Positions 9,740 to 19,007 of a stretch of DNA of 64,000 nt are shown piece by piece. The first letter of the stretch is position 1. Every line of letters starts with the position of its first letter. Position numbers and translations under genes: made by a program. The notes beneath the pieces were generated by a model. That model did no database searches, was not told the origin of the DNA, and worked only from the letters and a program-made list of their open reading frames with translations. Source of the DNA: Acinetobacter lwoffii (lineage in GTDB: Bacteria; Pseudomonadota; Gammaproteobacteria; Pseudomonadales; Moraxellaceae); assembly GCF_024129435.1 (NCBI RefSeq), contig NZ_JAMXXN010000004.1, forward strand, positions 141,584 to 205,583, given 5' to 3'.

Positions 9740-11530
9740 ATGAATACGGCAATACAAGCAGCTCTCGATCATGCAGTGCACACTTTACAGGCACAAGGCG
9801 TACTCCCATCTGACTGGAACAATACAAGTAATTTGACGCGTACCAAAGACCGAAGCCATGGTGACTTTGCGTCGAATATTGCCATGATCGCGTCGAAAGC
9901 TGCGGGTATGAAGCCACGTGATTTAGCGGAAAAAATTCTTGCTGCCCTGCCTGAAGTGGCAGATATCAGCAAGGCAGAAATTGCCGGTCCTGGTTTTATT
10001 AACTTCTTCCTGAATGCCGACCAGCGCTTTGCAGTCCTCGATCAAATTCAGACACAACAGGCAACTTATGGCCGTACCCAGGTCAATGCTGACAAACGTA
10101 TTCAGGTTGAATTCGTTTCTGCCAACCCAACCTCTAGCCTGCACGTAGGTCATGGTCGTGGTGCTGCATATGGTATGACGGTTGCGAATTTGCTTGAAGC
10201 GACCGGTGCCAAAGTCGACCGTGAATACTATGTCAACGATGCTGGCCGTCAAATGGACATTCTGGCGACTTCGACTTATCTGCGCTACTTAGAATTAACG
10301 GGTCAGGAACTGGTATTCCCGAAAAATGCCTACCAGGGTGACTACGTAAAAGAAATTGCACAAAGCATTATTGACCAGGATGGCGATGCTTATGTCCGTC
10401 CTGTGGCCGACGTGTATAAAGATGTGCCTGAAGATGTACAGTTTGCAGCCGAATTAGATGCTGATGGCAATAAAGTCGTATTGTCTGGTGATAAAGAAAA
10501 ACACATTGATGGTTTGATCTTTAATTCACAAGCGTTAATTGGCACAGGCTACCGCGTATTCTTGCAAGCCGCGCTTAAAGCAATCTTAGATGATATTAAA
10601 GATGACCTCGGCGAGTTTGGTGTAACCTTCAATCAATGGTTCAGCGAAGAATCATTGACAGACAAAATTGAAGAAGCCTTACAGACTTTAGACCAGCGTG
10701 GTTTCCTGTATGAACTGGATGGCAACATCTGGTTTAAATCCACTGCATTCGGTGATGAAAAAGACCGTGTCGTAAAACGCCGTAATGGTCAGACCACCTA
10801 CTTCGCATCTGACATCGCTTATCACCTGAACAAGTTACAACGTGGCTATACCGATATCATCGATATCTGGGGTTCGGATCACCACGGTTATATCGCACGT
10901 GTAAAAGCGGCCATTGATGCGTTGGGCTATGACTCGAAAAAATTAACGGTTCTTCTGGTTCAGTTCGTGAGCCTATGGCGTGGCGGCGAGATGGTACAAA
11001 TGTCATCTCGTTCAGGTCAGTTCGTGACCTTGCGTGACCTGCGTAAAGAAGTCGGCAATGATGCCGCTCGTTTCTACTACGTAATGCGCAAGTCTGAACA
11101 GCACATTGATTTTGACCTTGATCTTGCTGTGTCACAAAGCAAAGACAATGCAGTGTATTACATCCAGTATGCACATGCCCGTATCTGCCGTATGTTAGAA
11201 AAAGCAGCGTCTACCAACGTCAACTTTGATGCTACAGCGGCACGTAATTTAGCGGCTAAACTGGAGCTGGATGCTGAAACTGAAATCCTGGCCAAGCTGG
11301 CGGCCTATCCAGAGATTCTGGTCCGTGCTGCAAACAGCTATGAGCCGCATCAAATCGGTAACTACCTGAAAGAGCTGGCAGCATTGTTCCACGGCTGGTA
11401 CAACGACAATAAAGTACTCGGTGATGATGCTGAATTGACCCAAGCACGCTTATTGTTATCAGTGAACGTACGTCAAGTACTGCGTAACGGTTTAGAACTT
11501 TTAGGTGTGTCTGCACCTGAGAGCATGTAA
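9740..11530 (+). CDS. argS: Arginyl-tRNA synthetase
   Basis: ArgS charges tRNA-Arg. The 596-residue class I synthetase has the N-terminal Add-1 domain, the HIGH-type signature ANPTSSLHVGHGRG near residue 135 and the C-terminal anticodon-binding DALR domain ending in ELLGVSAPESM. An in-frame upstream start at 9695 would add 15 hydrophobic residues that the family does not have; ATG 9740 gives the standard MNTAIQAALDHAV start. A tandem palindromic repeat begins at the stop codon. The SPOR gene downstream repeats the argS-SPOR order of Pseudomonas. Confidence 0.96.
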   Translation: MNTAIQAALDHAVHTLQAQGVLPSDWNNTSNLTRTKDRSHGDFASNIAMIASKAAGMKPRDLAEKILAALPEVADISKAEIAGPGFINFFLNADQRFAVLDQIQTQQATYGRTQVNADKRIQVEFVSANPTSSLHVGHGRGAAYGMTVANLLEATGAKVDREYYVNDAGRQMDILATSTYLRYLELTGQELVFPKNAYQGDYVKEIAQSIIDQDGDAYVRPVADVYKDVPEDVQFAAELDADGNKVVLSGDKEKHIDGLIFNSQALIGTGYRVFLQAALKAILDDIKDDLGEFGVTFNQWFSEESLTDKIEEALQTLDQRGFLYELDGNIWFKSTAFGDEKDRVVKRRNGQTTYFASDIAYHLNKLQRGYTDIIDIWGSDHHGYIARVKAAIDALGYDSKKLTVLLVQFVSLWRGGEMVQMSSRSGQFVTLRDLRKEVGNDAARFYYVMRKSEQHIDFDLDLAVSQSKDNAVYYIQYAHARICRMLEKAASTNVNFDATAARNLAAKLELDAETEILAKLAAYPEILVRAANSYEPHQIGNYLKELAALFHGWYNDNKVLGDDAELTQARLLLSVNVRQVLRNGLELLGVSAPESM

Positions 11531-11655
11531 GCAAAACACTGTTTTGCATGCTCGCAAGGCGAGAGCTAGGCTCGAAGCAGAAATGTAAAGCACTGCTTTT
11601 ACATTGATGCAAGACAAGAGCTAAGCTCGAAGTGAGCATTTAAGCAAAACATTGC
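11531..11655. repeat. Tandem degenerate palindromic repeat after argS
   Basis: Two units of about 54 bp plus a partial third follow the argS stop codon. Each begins with a palindrome around CACTG (11531-11547 GCAAAA/TTTTGC; 11583-11604 ATGTAAA/TTTACAT) and continues as GCAAGRCRAGAGCTARGCTCGAAG. The third start, GCAAAACATTG, is at 11644. Differences are mostly transitions that preserve the stems. Related units occur at 12606-12632 and 12675-12710. Confidence 0.75.
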
Positions 11656-11847
11656 CGTTTATCTGCTGAGCAGACATTTTGTAACTTCAGCTATGTGCTT
11701 GAAGATATAGATAAATTAAAATTCTGTGTGATTTGTGATCTAGAGGATGACTTTTGTATCCTGATCACATAGGATGAAGTGATAGTAAGGGCATAACTGC
11801 TGTTATGCCTTTTCTATATGTCCCGATTAATAAGAGGAAAATCCCAA

Positions 11848-12465
11848 GTGTTTGGAAAAACGCAGCGCGGTGTATCTGAAAGACCGAATAAGCCTAAAAA
11901 GCCACTTATTCCAACTTGGCTCGGCACACTCGTGATCATTTTAATCGTGTTAAGTTTTTTGATGGCACTGATGCTCTGGAAGCCATGGGAACCGGTTAAA
12001 CCGAAAACTCAAACAAGTGCTGAATCTGTCCAAGAAGAAGATACCAATAAAGATTACCGTTTTTATGATCTGTTGCCACAGCAACAAGTGACGCCGATTC
12101 CTGAACAGGCCGTCCCTGAAAACAAAAATCAGGATACAGTAGTGATTGTAGAAGCGCCTCGACCTGAAGTGGCTACACCTGAAGCGACGACGACTGAACC
12201 TGGTTTAGAAGCCAGTGAAGCACCTGTTGCCGCTCCGGCCAGTTATATTCTGCAAGTGCGCAGCTTTGATGATCCAGATCAGGCCGATGCCCGCCGCGCC
12301 GAAATTATTCTCAATGGTTTATCTGCTGATGTGGTACGCAGTGTAGAAAATGGTAAAGTCTGGTATCGCGTGGTTTCTGGCCCTTACGATTCTGCAGAAG
12401 CTGCGATTATCGCGCAGCAAACCTTACAAAATAGCGGGATCGATTCTATCGTCGTGAAACGATAA
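11848..12465 (+). CDS. SPOR-domain (FtsN-like) cell envelope protein
   Basis: The protein has a short basic cytoplasmic tail, one transmembrane helix (LGTLVIILIVLSFLMALML), a proline/threonine/glutamate-rich periplasmic linker and a C-terminal SPOR domain (YILQVRSFDDPDQADARRAE to the end) of the type that binds denuded septal peptidoglycan. Its place after argS matches Pseudomonas, where an FtsN-like SPOR protein lies between argS and hslV. An ATG at 11818 is in frame but has no ribosome binding site; GTG 11848 has AAGAGGA nine bases upstream and gives 205 residues, so it is preferred. A division or septal role is inferred. Confidence 0.8.
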   Translation: MFGKTQRGVSERPNKPKKPLIPTWLGTLVIILIVLSFLMALMLWKPWEPVKPKTQTSAESVQEEDTNKDYRFYDLLPQQQVTPIPEQAVPENKNQDTVVIVEAPRPEVATPEATTTEPGLEASEAPVAAPASYILQVRSFDDPDQADARRAEIILNGLSADVVRSVENGKVWYRVVSGPYDSAEAAIIAQQTLQNSGIDSIVVKR

Positions 12466-12471
12466 ACCTTA

Positions 12472-12507
12472 GCAATAAAAAAGCGCCTGATGGCGCTTTT
12501 TTATTGC
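12472..12507. terminator. Strong terminator after the SPOR gene
   Basis: A 16-bp perfect stem (arms 12472-12487 and 12492-12507, core AAAAAAGCGCC / GGCGCTTTTTT) with a TGAT loop follows the SPOR stop codon by a few bases. Confidence 0.92.
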
Positions 12508-12512
12508 TTTTT

Positions 12513-12776
12513 AGCTCCTCCCTTTTAAAAGGGAGGCTGGGGGGGATTAGCTAAAAATTAAATCCATCTTTAGAAAGGGGGAAGCTCCCTCACCTTCTAG
12601 GAGATGAGAAGCACGGCTTCGCAAGGAAGAGGTTATTTTAAAAGCCCCTCCACCTAGCCTCCTCCCTGAGCGAGATTCAAAGCAATGCTTTGAATTAAAG
12701 TGCAAGAGAAGGAAATTAAAAATTTTAATCCCCCTCGATCCCCCTTTTTCAAAGGGGGAGGCAACAAGAGGTTAAA
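12513..12776. repeat. Intergenic repeat block with inverted G/C-run palindromes
   Basis: The gap between the SPOR gene and psd is filled by repeats. The left end has CCTCCC-TTTTAAAA-GGGAGG followed by CTGGGGGGGATT (12516-12547). The right end has the same design inverted: AATCCCCCTCGATCC, then CCCCCTTTTTCAAAGGGGG and AGG (12727-12761). Between them are a second run AGAAAGGGGGAAGCTCCCTC and two hairpin units like those after argS (GAAGCACGGCTTC at 12609, TTCAAAGCAATGCTTTGAA at 12677). It contains no coding sequence and could be a non-autonomous palindromic element. Confidence 0.65.
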
Positions 12777-12782
12777 AGTATC

Positions 12783-13634
12783 TTATAGAGTATGTCCCAG
12801 CGCTTCACCCATATTCACCAAAGAATTGGCCTTGAATGCAGCATCCCACTGCATTTTATTTTCTTCAAATAAAATCACTGCAGTTGAACCGAGGTAGAAA
12901 CGACCCAGTTCTGCCCCTTTTTCCAGGAACAGGTCATGCTGATTAAGTTCGATTCGTCCTGAAGGCTTCACTTTGCCGGTTGCCACGGTTTCAATACCCG
13001 CCACAATCATCGCGCCGACCAATACCACCGCCATACGGCCAATTTCAGTATCAAACAGGCAAACCATACGTTCATTGCGTGCAAACAGGCCCGGAATGTT
13101 TTCTGCGGTCACCTGGTTTACCGAGAACAGCTCGCCCGGAACATATAGCGTTTCAGTCAGGGTGCCAGCAAATGGCATATGCACCCGATGATAATCACGT
13201 GGCGACAAATATACGGTCGCGAATTCACCATTTTTGAATGGCTCGGCCAGTTGTGGATCAGCAATCAGGGCTTCAACGGTAAATTTCTGGCTTTTGGCCT
13301 GAAACACATCGCCATTTTCAATTTTACCCAGCTGGGAAATCGCACCATCTGCAGGCGAAACAATGCTCGTAGCATCTGGATCAACCGCACGGATACCTTC
13401 TTTTAGGGCGCGGGTAAAAAATTCATTAAATGACTTGAATTTCAGGGCATTGGCCTGCTCAGCAATCGACATATCAATGCCATACTGCGCCTTAAAGGCA
13501 GTAATTGCAGCAGTTTTGATAATCGGGTTTTCGCTGGCGGCAATTTTACCCACCACACGAGACAAGCGATGTTGCGGTACTAATCGTTGAGCTTTAATAA
13601 AAAACTGTTGTTTTAAACGTGACGTGATGCTCAA
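12783..13634 (-). CDS. psd: Phosphatidylserine decarboxylase proenzyme
   Basis: Psd makes phosphatidylethanolamine from phosphatidylserine at the inner membrane. The 283 residues include [11 protein letters not shown] and the LGST self-cleavage site near residue 249, where the serine becomes the pyruvoyl prosthetic group of the alpha chain. The start is a TTG overlapping the stop of the upstream sulfurtransferase as TTGA, implying translational coupling. This TTG gives [16 protein letters not shown], which fits the family; no nearby ATG does. Confidence 0.94.
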   Translation of the reverse strand: MSITSRLKQQFFIKAQRLVPQHRLSRVVGKIAASENPIIKTAAITAFKAQYGIDMSIAEQANALKFKSFNEFFTRALKEGIRAVDPDATSIVSPADGAISQLGKIENGDVFQAKSQKFTVEALIADPQLAEPFKNGEFATVYLSPRDYHRVHMPFAGTLTETLYVPGELFSVNQVTAENIPGLFARNERMVCLFDTEIGRMAVVLVGAMIVAGIETVATGKVKPSGRIELNQHDLFLEKGAELGRFYLGSTAVILFEENKMQWDAAFKANSLVNMGEALGHTL

Positions 13635-14488
13635 GATGGCAGCTCCCCTGTAGCGATTGGACTATCGAGGCTGTTGCCCCATTCACTCCACGCACCATCA
13701 TAGGCTCGAATTTTCCAGCCCAGTAAACGACCCAGAATATAGGCCAAACCTGAGCGGTGATGGGACTGGCAGTACACCACAACGGGTTGATTCAAATCAA
13801 AGCCCAGTTGTTCCAGACGCTGCTGAGTACGTGGTAAAGGCTGTAATTTTAAATGATTTTCGCGATTAAGGGCAGTACTCCATTCAAAATGACGTGCTCC
13901 CGGAATGTGACCGCCGCGTCGAGCCGCTAGACGTAAACCGGTATATTCATCTTGCGTACGGCAATCCCAAATTTGAACCTGTTGATTTTCAACCTGTTGG
14001 CGCAGTTCATCATAGCCAATCTGAAAATTCGCCTGATGCTGGAGATTGACCTGCAATACATCCTTCACTGGTGCAAACTGCTCCTGACTGGAAGAAGTCG
14101 GCAAACCGGCACCGAGCCAAGCATGAATCCCGCCATTCAATAGGCTGGTATTTTCAAAACCCAGACAATGCAGGTTCCAGAGCAAACGTCCGGCCCATGC
14201 CCCGCCCTCATCATCATAAGCCACCACATGATGTTCAGGAGAAATATTCAGATAATCAATGAGAGCCTGCAAGCCTTCCGCGTCCGGCAACAGTCCCATT
14301 GCCGTTTCATCCTGACGCACCAGAAGTTTAGGCTGAAGATGCAAGGCATGCGGAATATGCAGCTGCTCATACACAGAGGCACGGCTCAGGTCGACAATAC
14401 GAAGTTTTTCATGGCCCAAATAGGGAACTAAATCTTCTGCCTCAATCAGCAGGCCAAAATTAAAAGCTGCAGCGGTCATCGTTATCAT
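13631..14488 (-). CDS. sseA: Rhodanese-type sulfurtransferase (SseA-like)
   Basis: This 285-residue protein has two tandem rhodanese domains. The catalytic loop in the second domain is [11 protein letters not shown] (cysteine near residue 237). The first domain is the inactive structural copy with [12 protein letters not shown] in the equivalent place. Thiosulfate or 3-mercaptopyruvate is the likely sulfur donor; the loop CQSHHRS differs from the classical CGSGVTA of mercaptopyruvate enzymes, so specificity is uncertain. It overlaps psd by 4 bp. ATG 14479 is an alternative start; neither has a clear ribosome binding site. Confidence 0.8.
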   Translation of the reverse strand: MITMTAAAFNFGLLIEAEDLVPYLGHEKLRIVDLSRASVYEQLHIPHALHLQPKLLVRQDETAMGLLPDAEGLQALIDYLNISPEHHVVAYDDEGGAWAGRLLWNLHCLGFENTSLLNGGIHAWLGAGLPTSSSQEQFAPVKDVLQVNLQHQANFQIGYDELRQQVENQQVQIWDCRTQDEYTGLRLAARRGGHIPGARHFEWSTALNRENHLKLQPLPRTQQRLEQLGFDLNQPVVVYCQSHHRSGLAYILGRLLGWKIRAYDGAWSEWGNSLDSPIATGELPS

Positions 14489-14605
14489 GGCTATTATTGG
14501 TCAAATCCTGTTGATCTTAGCACAGCTGGTTTTTACACTGATGCGCTTTCTTTGCAGATGATTAGCAAGATTTTAGCTAAACCCTGGTCTTAAATAAGCT
14601 TGCAT

Positions 14606-14637
14606 AAAAAAAACCGCATCTGCATAGACACGGTTCT
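14606..14637 (-). terminator. pncB terminator
   Basis: Read on the minus strand, a 10-bp stem with two G-T wobbles (AACCGTGTCT / AGATGCGGTT) is followed by eight Ts, 28 bp past the pncB stop codon. Confidence 0.8.
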
Positions 14638-14664
14638 TTAAGATTATGAATTGTTCAAACTGAC

Positions 14665-15870
14665 TTAGACAGGTTCATTGATCTCAAAAACCTGACGTAA
14701 ATAGGCCAGGAACGTATCATTATCGGTCATGGTCTTGCCCGGGCTATCCGAGATTTTGGCCACTGACTGACGGTTACATTCCACCAGTTTCAATACAATA
14801 TTCAGCGGAGTCTGTCCCATATCATTGGTCAGATTGGTACCAATCCCGAAACTGACCTGGAAACGGTCTTTAAAGTATTGATGCAGTTTCCAGGCTTTTT
14901 CCAGATTCAGGCCATCACTAAAAGTCAGCATCTTGGTTTTGCTGTCAATTTTCAGCTTTTTATAATGCGCATAGGCCTTGTCACCCCATTCATAAGGATC
15001 GCCACTGTCATGACGCAAGCCATCAAACAGTTTGGCGAAGTACAGGTCAAAGTCGCGCAGGAAGGCATCCATCCCCACCACATCGGTCAAGGCAATGCCC
15101 AAGTCACCACGATATTCCTGCACCCAGCTTTCCAGTGCAGATTTCTGGAAATTACGCAGACGTACGTCCAGCGCCTGAAAAGCTTGCAGGAATTCATGCG
15201 CCATGGTGCCAATCGGGGTAATCCCCAGCTCTTTGGCCAACAGTACATTACTGGTACCACGGAACACATGCGGTGCAGCTTTGTGAAATTCTTCGACCAC
15301 ATGCTTTTGCCAATCGAAACTGTAACGGCGACGCGTACCAAAATCTGACACCAAAAATGGTGGATCATTGGGGTTTTGCGCAGCATCATACTGCTTTAAT
15401 AACTCGATTTTGGCTTTTAAACGGCGCTCGCCTTCCGCCAACACTTCAGGTGTGCGAATGCGGCTGAAATACAGTTCATTCACAATCGCCAGTACGAAGA
15501 TCTCAAACATCATCGCCTGAACCATCGGGCCTTCCACCACAATATCCAGACGGCCTTGACTGTCGATACTGGCCTTAATGAAACGGCGCTTGAGCTGGAA
15601 CAGTTCCAGATAATCCACAAAATCGCTTTTGATAAACCGTAAGCTTCTTAAGTATTGCAGTTCATCTTCTTTGAATTTGAGCTGACACAGCAAGTCCAGT
15701 TGATGATTGAGATCATCCAGAATATCCGTCAATGGATAGACTGTATCTTCCAGATTACGACAACGGAAATGGTAGACACTATGCGTTTGCGGAAACTTGT
15801 GTAAGACCACTTGTAACATGGTGAATTTGTACAAGTCAGTATCTAACAGAGAATGGATAATTGGAGCCAT
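14665..15870 (-). CDS. pncB: Nicotinate phosphoribosyltransferase
   Basis: PncB converts nicotinate, PRPP and ATP to nicotinate mononucleotide in the Preiss-Handler NAD salvage pathway. The 401 residues fit the proteobacterial enzyme: N-terminal [14 protein letters not shown], the central [26 protein letters not shown] and a C-terminal [11 protein letters not shown] phosphate-binding region. Nicotinamidase pncA at 26.3 kb makes its substrate. It is a single gene with its own terminator. Confidence 0.95.
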   Translation of the reverse strand: MAPIIHSLLDTDLYKFTMLQVVLHKFPQTHSVYHFRCRNLEDTVYPLTDILDDLNHQLDLLCQLKFKEDELQYLRSLRFIKSDFVDYLELFQLKRRFIKASIDSQGRLDIVVEGPMVQAMMFEIFVLAIVNELYFSRIRTPEVLAEGERRLKAKIELLKQYDAAQNPNDPPFLVSDFGTRRRYSFDWQKHVVEEFHKAAPHVFRGTSNVLLAKELGITPIGTMAHEFLQAFQALDVRLRNFQKSALESWVQEYRGDLGIALTDVVGMDAFLRDFDLYFAKLFDGLRHDSGDPYEWGDKAYAHYKKLKIDSKTKMLTFSDGLNLEKAWKLHQYFKDRFQVSFGIGTNLTNDMGQTPLNIVLKLVECNRQSVAKISDSPGKTMTDNDTFLAYLRQVFEINEPV

Positions 15871-15989
15871 AACTAAGGGAATATCGCTGTGCTTATCTCT
15901 GCATTAAAGCATAAAAAGTCGTGCAATAATGCAGGATTTACGTACAGCTGGCTGTATTTGCGACAAAAGTATCAGAAGCATAACCCGCT

Positions 15990-16520
15990 TTATTTCTGGG
16001 TTTTGGTCTGAGCTTTTTCCTGCTCCTGAATCAGTTTCTGCAACTGTTTTTCCTGACCAATGACCTTGGCAAATTCGGCTGTGGTCTTTTGTCCGGTTTT
16101 TTGCGCCTGTACATCACAGTCCACCTGACGCAGCTGCTTGGCAATCGCAAATTCCATTTTAAACAAGGCTCCCATCAAGGCTGTATTGCCTCGATTGTCT
16201 CGAGCACAGCGGTCTGCCCCATGCTTAAGCAAACTAGCGACAATATCCTGATGGCCATAATAAGTCGCCATCATCAGTGGTGTATAACCGTCTTTATTGC
16301 GTACATCGACCGGAAAGCCATGTTTCAAAAATTCGTTGATAACTTCGCTATTGCCAATTTTGGCGGCAGCAAAGAACAGGTCGACCAGTTCCTGTTGTGA
16401 GTTCATCTGAATATTGTCCACGCTTTTAGCGGGGGAGATCTCCTTCGCGACAGTCACGTTTGCGAATGCGGAACCTATCGTGAGAATACTGGCTAAAAAC
16501 ATAGATGACATAACTTTCAT
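15990..16520 (-). CDS. Periplasmic ankyrin-repeat protein (AnkB-like)
   Basis: A Sec signal peptide (about 20 residues, ending AFA) precedes roughly four ankyrin repeats (residues 45-150, for example DGYTPLMMATYYGHQDIVASLLKHGA) and a glutamine/lysine-rich tail. It lies 185 bp downstream of the exported catalase on the same strand. In Pseudomonas aeruginosa ankB, an ankyrin gene next to katB, is needed for full activity of that catalase, so a role in catalase stability or heme supply is inferred. The 185-bp gap has no obvious terminator. Confidence 0.8.
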   Translation of the reverse strand: MKVMSSMFLASILTIGSAFANVTVAKEISPAKSVDNIQMNSQQELVDLFFAAAKIGNSEVINEFLKHGFPVDVRNKDGYTPLMMATYYGHQDIVASLLKHGADRCARDNRGNTALMGALFKMEFAIAKQLRQVDCDVQAQKTGQKTTAEFAKVIGQEKQLQKLIQEQEKAQTKTQK

Positions 16521-16705
16521 GATGAACTCCAGCAGAAATCGAAGGGGAATTTAAGTCTTGAAAGACTGAATTATCCTGAGATGAGATAAAAAACGGAGTG
16601 CCTGTAAAACTCCCCCTAGGGTGCAGGAAAGGTTTGGAGTATTACAGGACTTTTTGGAGGTGATGCGCTATGCCCTAGTCACCAGTTCCTCAAGACCAAT
16701 CGGGA

Positions 16706-18220
16706 TTAGTCTTTTAATTTTGCAGCTTTGGCTTTAACAGTCGCGAGATTACCGTTTACCGCCTTGGTCATACGTGTACCGTAGTCTGTATCTGCCTTGT
16801 AGAAATAAGACAACATGATGTGCTTGGTTTCTGAATCTTTCACTGCACCTAAGTCAGCAGCAAGGTTCATGATCAGGTCATTTTTCTCTTTGACCGTGTA
16901 TGAACGGTATAGCTCACCTGCCTGCTTGAAGTTCTGCTCTTTCACGCCAATTTGCTGTACATGTCCAGATAATGGTGTTTGTACCGCACGTGCTTTTTCA
17001 GTTGCAGCTTTTGGCTCTTTACGGCTTGGCTCATAGTTCACATCCGAGTCACGCTCAGAGATATTCATGTAGCCATCCTGATTATTGTTGTTCACATTCA
17101 CCACAGAACGATTTACCGGAATTTGCTGATGGTTCGCACCTAGACGGTACATTTGTGTATCCGAATAAGAGAAGATACGGCCTTGAAGCAAACGGTCTTC
17201 AGATGGTTCGATACCTGGTACCAAGTTACCTGGTGCAAATGCAGCCTGTTCAGTTTCATTGAAGAAGTTCTTCGGCATACGGTTCAGCGTCAATGTACCG
17301 ACTTTCACTTCTGGAACCAGCTCGGTTGGCCAGATTTTGGTTGGATCTAGCGGATCGAAATCAAAGCTATTCAGATCTTTAGGATCAAGCACCTGAATAT
17401 ACAGATCCCATTTCGGGAAATTACCTGCATAGATGTTGTTATAAAGATCATTGGTCAAGTGATTGAAATCTTTACCTTGTTGTACAGCCGCTTCTTTGAC
17501 GTTCAAGCCCTTCACACCCTGTTTAGAGCGGAAGTTGAATTTCACGTACTTGTATTCGCCTTTATCGTTATACAGTTTGTAGGCATGTACACCGAAACCG
17601 TCCTGTTCGCGGTAGCTGGTTGGGACACCTTGCTTGCCATAAACATAAGTCAGCATGTTGGTTGCCCAAGGCTGGCTAGACAGGAAGTCAAATACACGGT
17701 TGGCATCTTGTACATTGGTGACCGGGCTTGGTTTCATCGCATGGATGAAATCCGGGAATTTGATCGCATCACGGATAAAGAAGACTGGCGTCTGGTTACC
17801 GACTAAGTCCCAGTTACCTTCCTGGGTATAGAATTTGATGGCGAAACCATGAGGGTCACGTAGGGTTTCTGGTGAACTTTTACCATGAATGACGGTAGAC
17901 ATACGCACAAAAACTGGAGTTTTAGTCCCCGCTTTGAACAATGAAGCGAGGGTAAGATCAGATAAATCTTTGGTTGCAACGAATTCACCATATGCCCCAG
18001 TACCACGCGCATGTACGACACGCTCAGGAATACGCTCACGACCAAAACGTTGTAATTTTTGTACCAGTTGAACGTCCTGAAGGAGTACTGAACCATTTGG
18101 ACCCGCAGTGATCGAGTTCTGGTTATCACCGACTGGTGCGCCATTGTCTTTCGTTAAAGGAGCAGCTTGTGCAGCTGTGATAGTTGCAAGCATTGCAACC
18201 AGTAATGAACGCTTAAACAT
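16706..18220 (-). CDS. katB: Exported monofunctional heme catalase (KatB-like)
   Basis: This 504-residue clade-type heme catalase decomposes hydrogen peroxide. The active-site signature RERIPERVVHARGTGAYG places the catalytic histidine at residue 70, and the proximal heme tyrosine lies in RIFSYSDTQMYRLG near 353. An N-terminal signal peptide (MFKRSLLVAMLATITAAQA) predicts export to the periplasm, as in P. aeruginosa KatB. An in-frame start at 18274 would add 18 residues ahead of the signal peptide; ATG 18220 is preferred and has a GAGAG ribosome binding site. It is paired with the ankyrin gene downstream. No OxyR site was convincingly seen upstream. Confidence 0.92.
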   Translation of the reverse strand: MFKRSLLVAMLATITAAQAAPLTKDNGAPVGDNQNSITAGPNGSVLLQDVQLVQKLQRFGRERIPERVVHARGTGAYGEFVATKDLSDLTLASLFKAGTKTPVFVRMSTVIHGKSSPETLRDPHGFAIKFYTQEGNWDLVGNQTPVFFIRDAIKFPDFIHAMKPSPVTNVQDANRVFDFLSSQPWATNMLTYVYGKQGVPTSYREQDGFGVHAYKLYNDKGEYKYVKFNFRSKQGVKGLNVKEAAVQQGKDFNHLTNDLYNNIYAGNFPKWDLYIQVLDPKDLNSFDFDPLDPTKIWPTELVPEVKVGTLTLNRMPKNFFNETEQAAFAPGNLVPGIEPSEDRLLQGRIFSYSDTQMYRLGANHQQIPVNRSVVNVNNNNQDGYMNISERDSDVNYEPSRKEPKAATEKARAVQTPLSGHVQQIGVKEQNFKQAGELYRSYTVKEKNDLIMNLAADLGAVKDSETKHIMLSYFYKADTDYGTRMTKAVNGNLATVKAKAAKLKD

Positions 18221-18447
18221 TTCTAAATCTCTCAATTTATTACCTTTCCTGCATGAGCTAAGATACGCCAACACAATAAATAGATAAAACAGATTATTTT
18301 TATTAATTCAATCGCTTTAATGAATTTACAAAAATTAATCAATTGATTTTCAGATATTTAAAGTTCATAAAAACAGCATCTCATACTGCTCCAGATTTTA
18401 TTCTTGCTACAATCACCTCCATCTATCATTAGCAGTCCATATGTAAA

Positions 18448-18888
18448 ATGCGTGCCTTATTACAAAGAGTTTTAGAAGCTAAAGTCGTGGTCGAGGGTGA
18501 AACCACCGGGGAAATTGAAAAAGGAGTTCTGGTTTTTCTTGGTTTAGGTAAAGACGATAATCTGGAAAAAGGCAAAAAGCTGATGGATAAGATATTGAAA
18601 TACCGCTTCTTTGATGATGAACAGGGCAAAATGGGCTGGAACGTTGCCCAGGCCGGCGGTGGTGTATTGCTGGTTTCACAATTTACCTTGATGGCACAGA
18701 CCCAGAAGGGTTTACGCCCAGACTTTGGCCCGGCTATGCCGCCTGCCGAGGCTAAAGCACTTTATGAGCAGCTAGTAGAATATGCTCAACGCCAGTTTGA
18801 ACATGTACAAACCGGTATTTTTGCCGCTGACATGAAAGTGCATCTGGTCAATGATGGGCCGGTGACATTTAATCTGGAAGTGGAATGA
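18448..18888 (+). CDS. dtd: D-aminoacyl-tRNA deacylase
   Basis: Dtd hydrolyses D-aminoacyl-tRNAs and Gly-tRNA-Ala to proofread translation. The 146 residues carry the family hallmarks: N-terminal MRALLQRV, SQFTLMA near residue 75 and the C-terminal GPVT motif (NDGPVTFNLEV). It is divergent from the catalase gene and ends at a rho-independent terminator. Confidence 0.95.
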   Translation: MRALLQRVLEAKVVVEGETTGEIEKGVLVFLGLGKDDNLEKGKKLMDKILKYRFFDDEQGKMGWNVAQAGGGVLLVSQFTLMAQTQKGLRPDFGPAMPPAEAKALYEQLVEYAQRQFEHVQTGIFAADMKVHLVNDGPVTFNLEVE

Positions 18889-18895
18889 TTCAGTA

Positions 18896-18922
18896 AAAAA
18901 GCCCTCGAATTGAGGGCTTTTT
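18896..18922. terminator. dtd terminator
   Basis: An 11-bp stem (AAAAAGCCCTC / GAGGGCTTTTT) lies just after the dtd stop codon. A hairpin repeat (TTTCTCCC-AAA-GGGAGAAA) follows at 18961-18980, ahead of the convergent SCP2 gene. Confidence 0.9.
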
Positions 18923-19007
18923 CTTTTAAAAAATCTTTCATCCTTTCACCCCCTCTCTGTGTTTCTCCCAAAGGGAGAAAGAAAAGGTTAGATGAAAGAT
19001 GTTTAAC

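Noticed and set aside
12700..12897. 65-codon plus-strand frame at the end of psd
   Set aside because: It lies across the repeat block and the antisense of psd.
18221..18447. OxyR or Fur site between the catalase gene and dtd
   Set aside because: No match to ATAG-N7-CTAT or a Fur box good enough to report.
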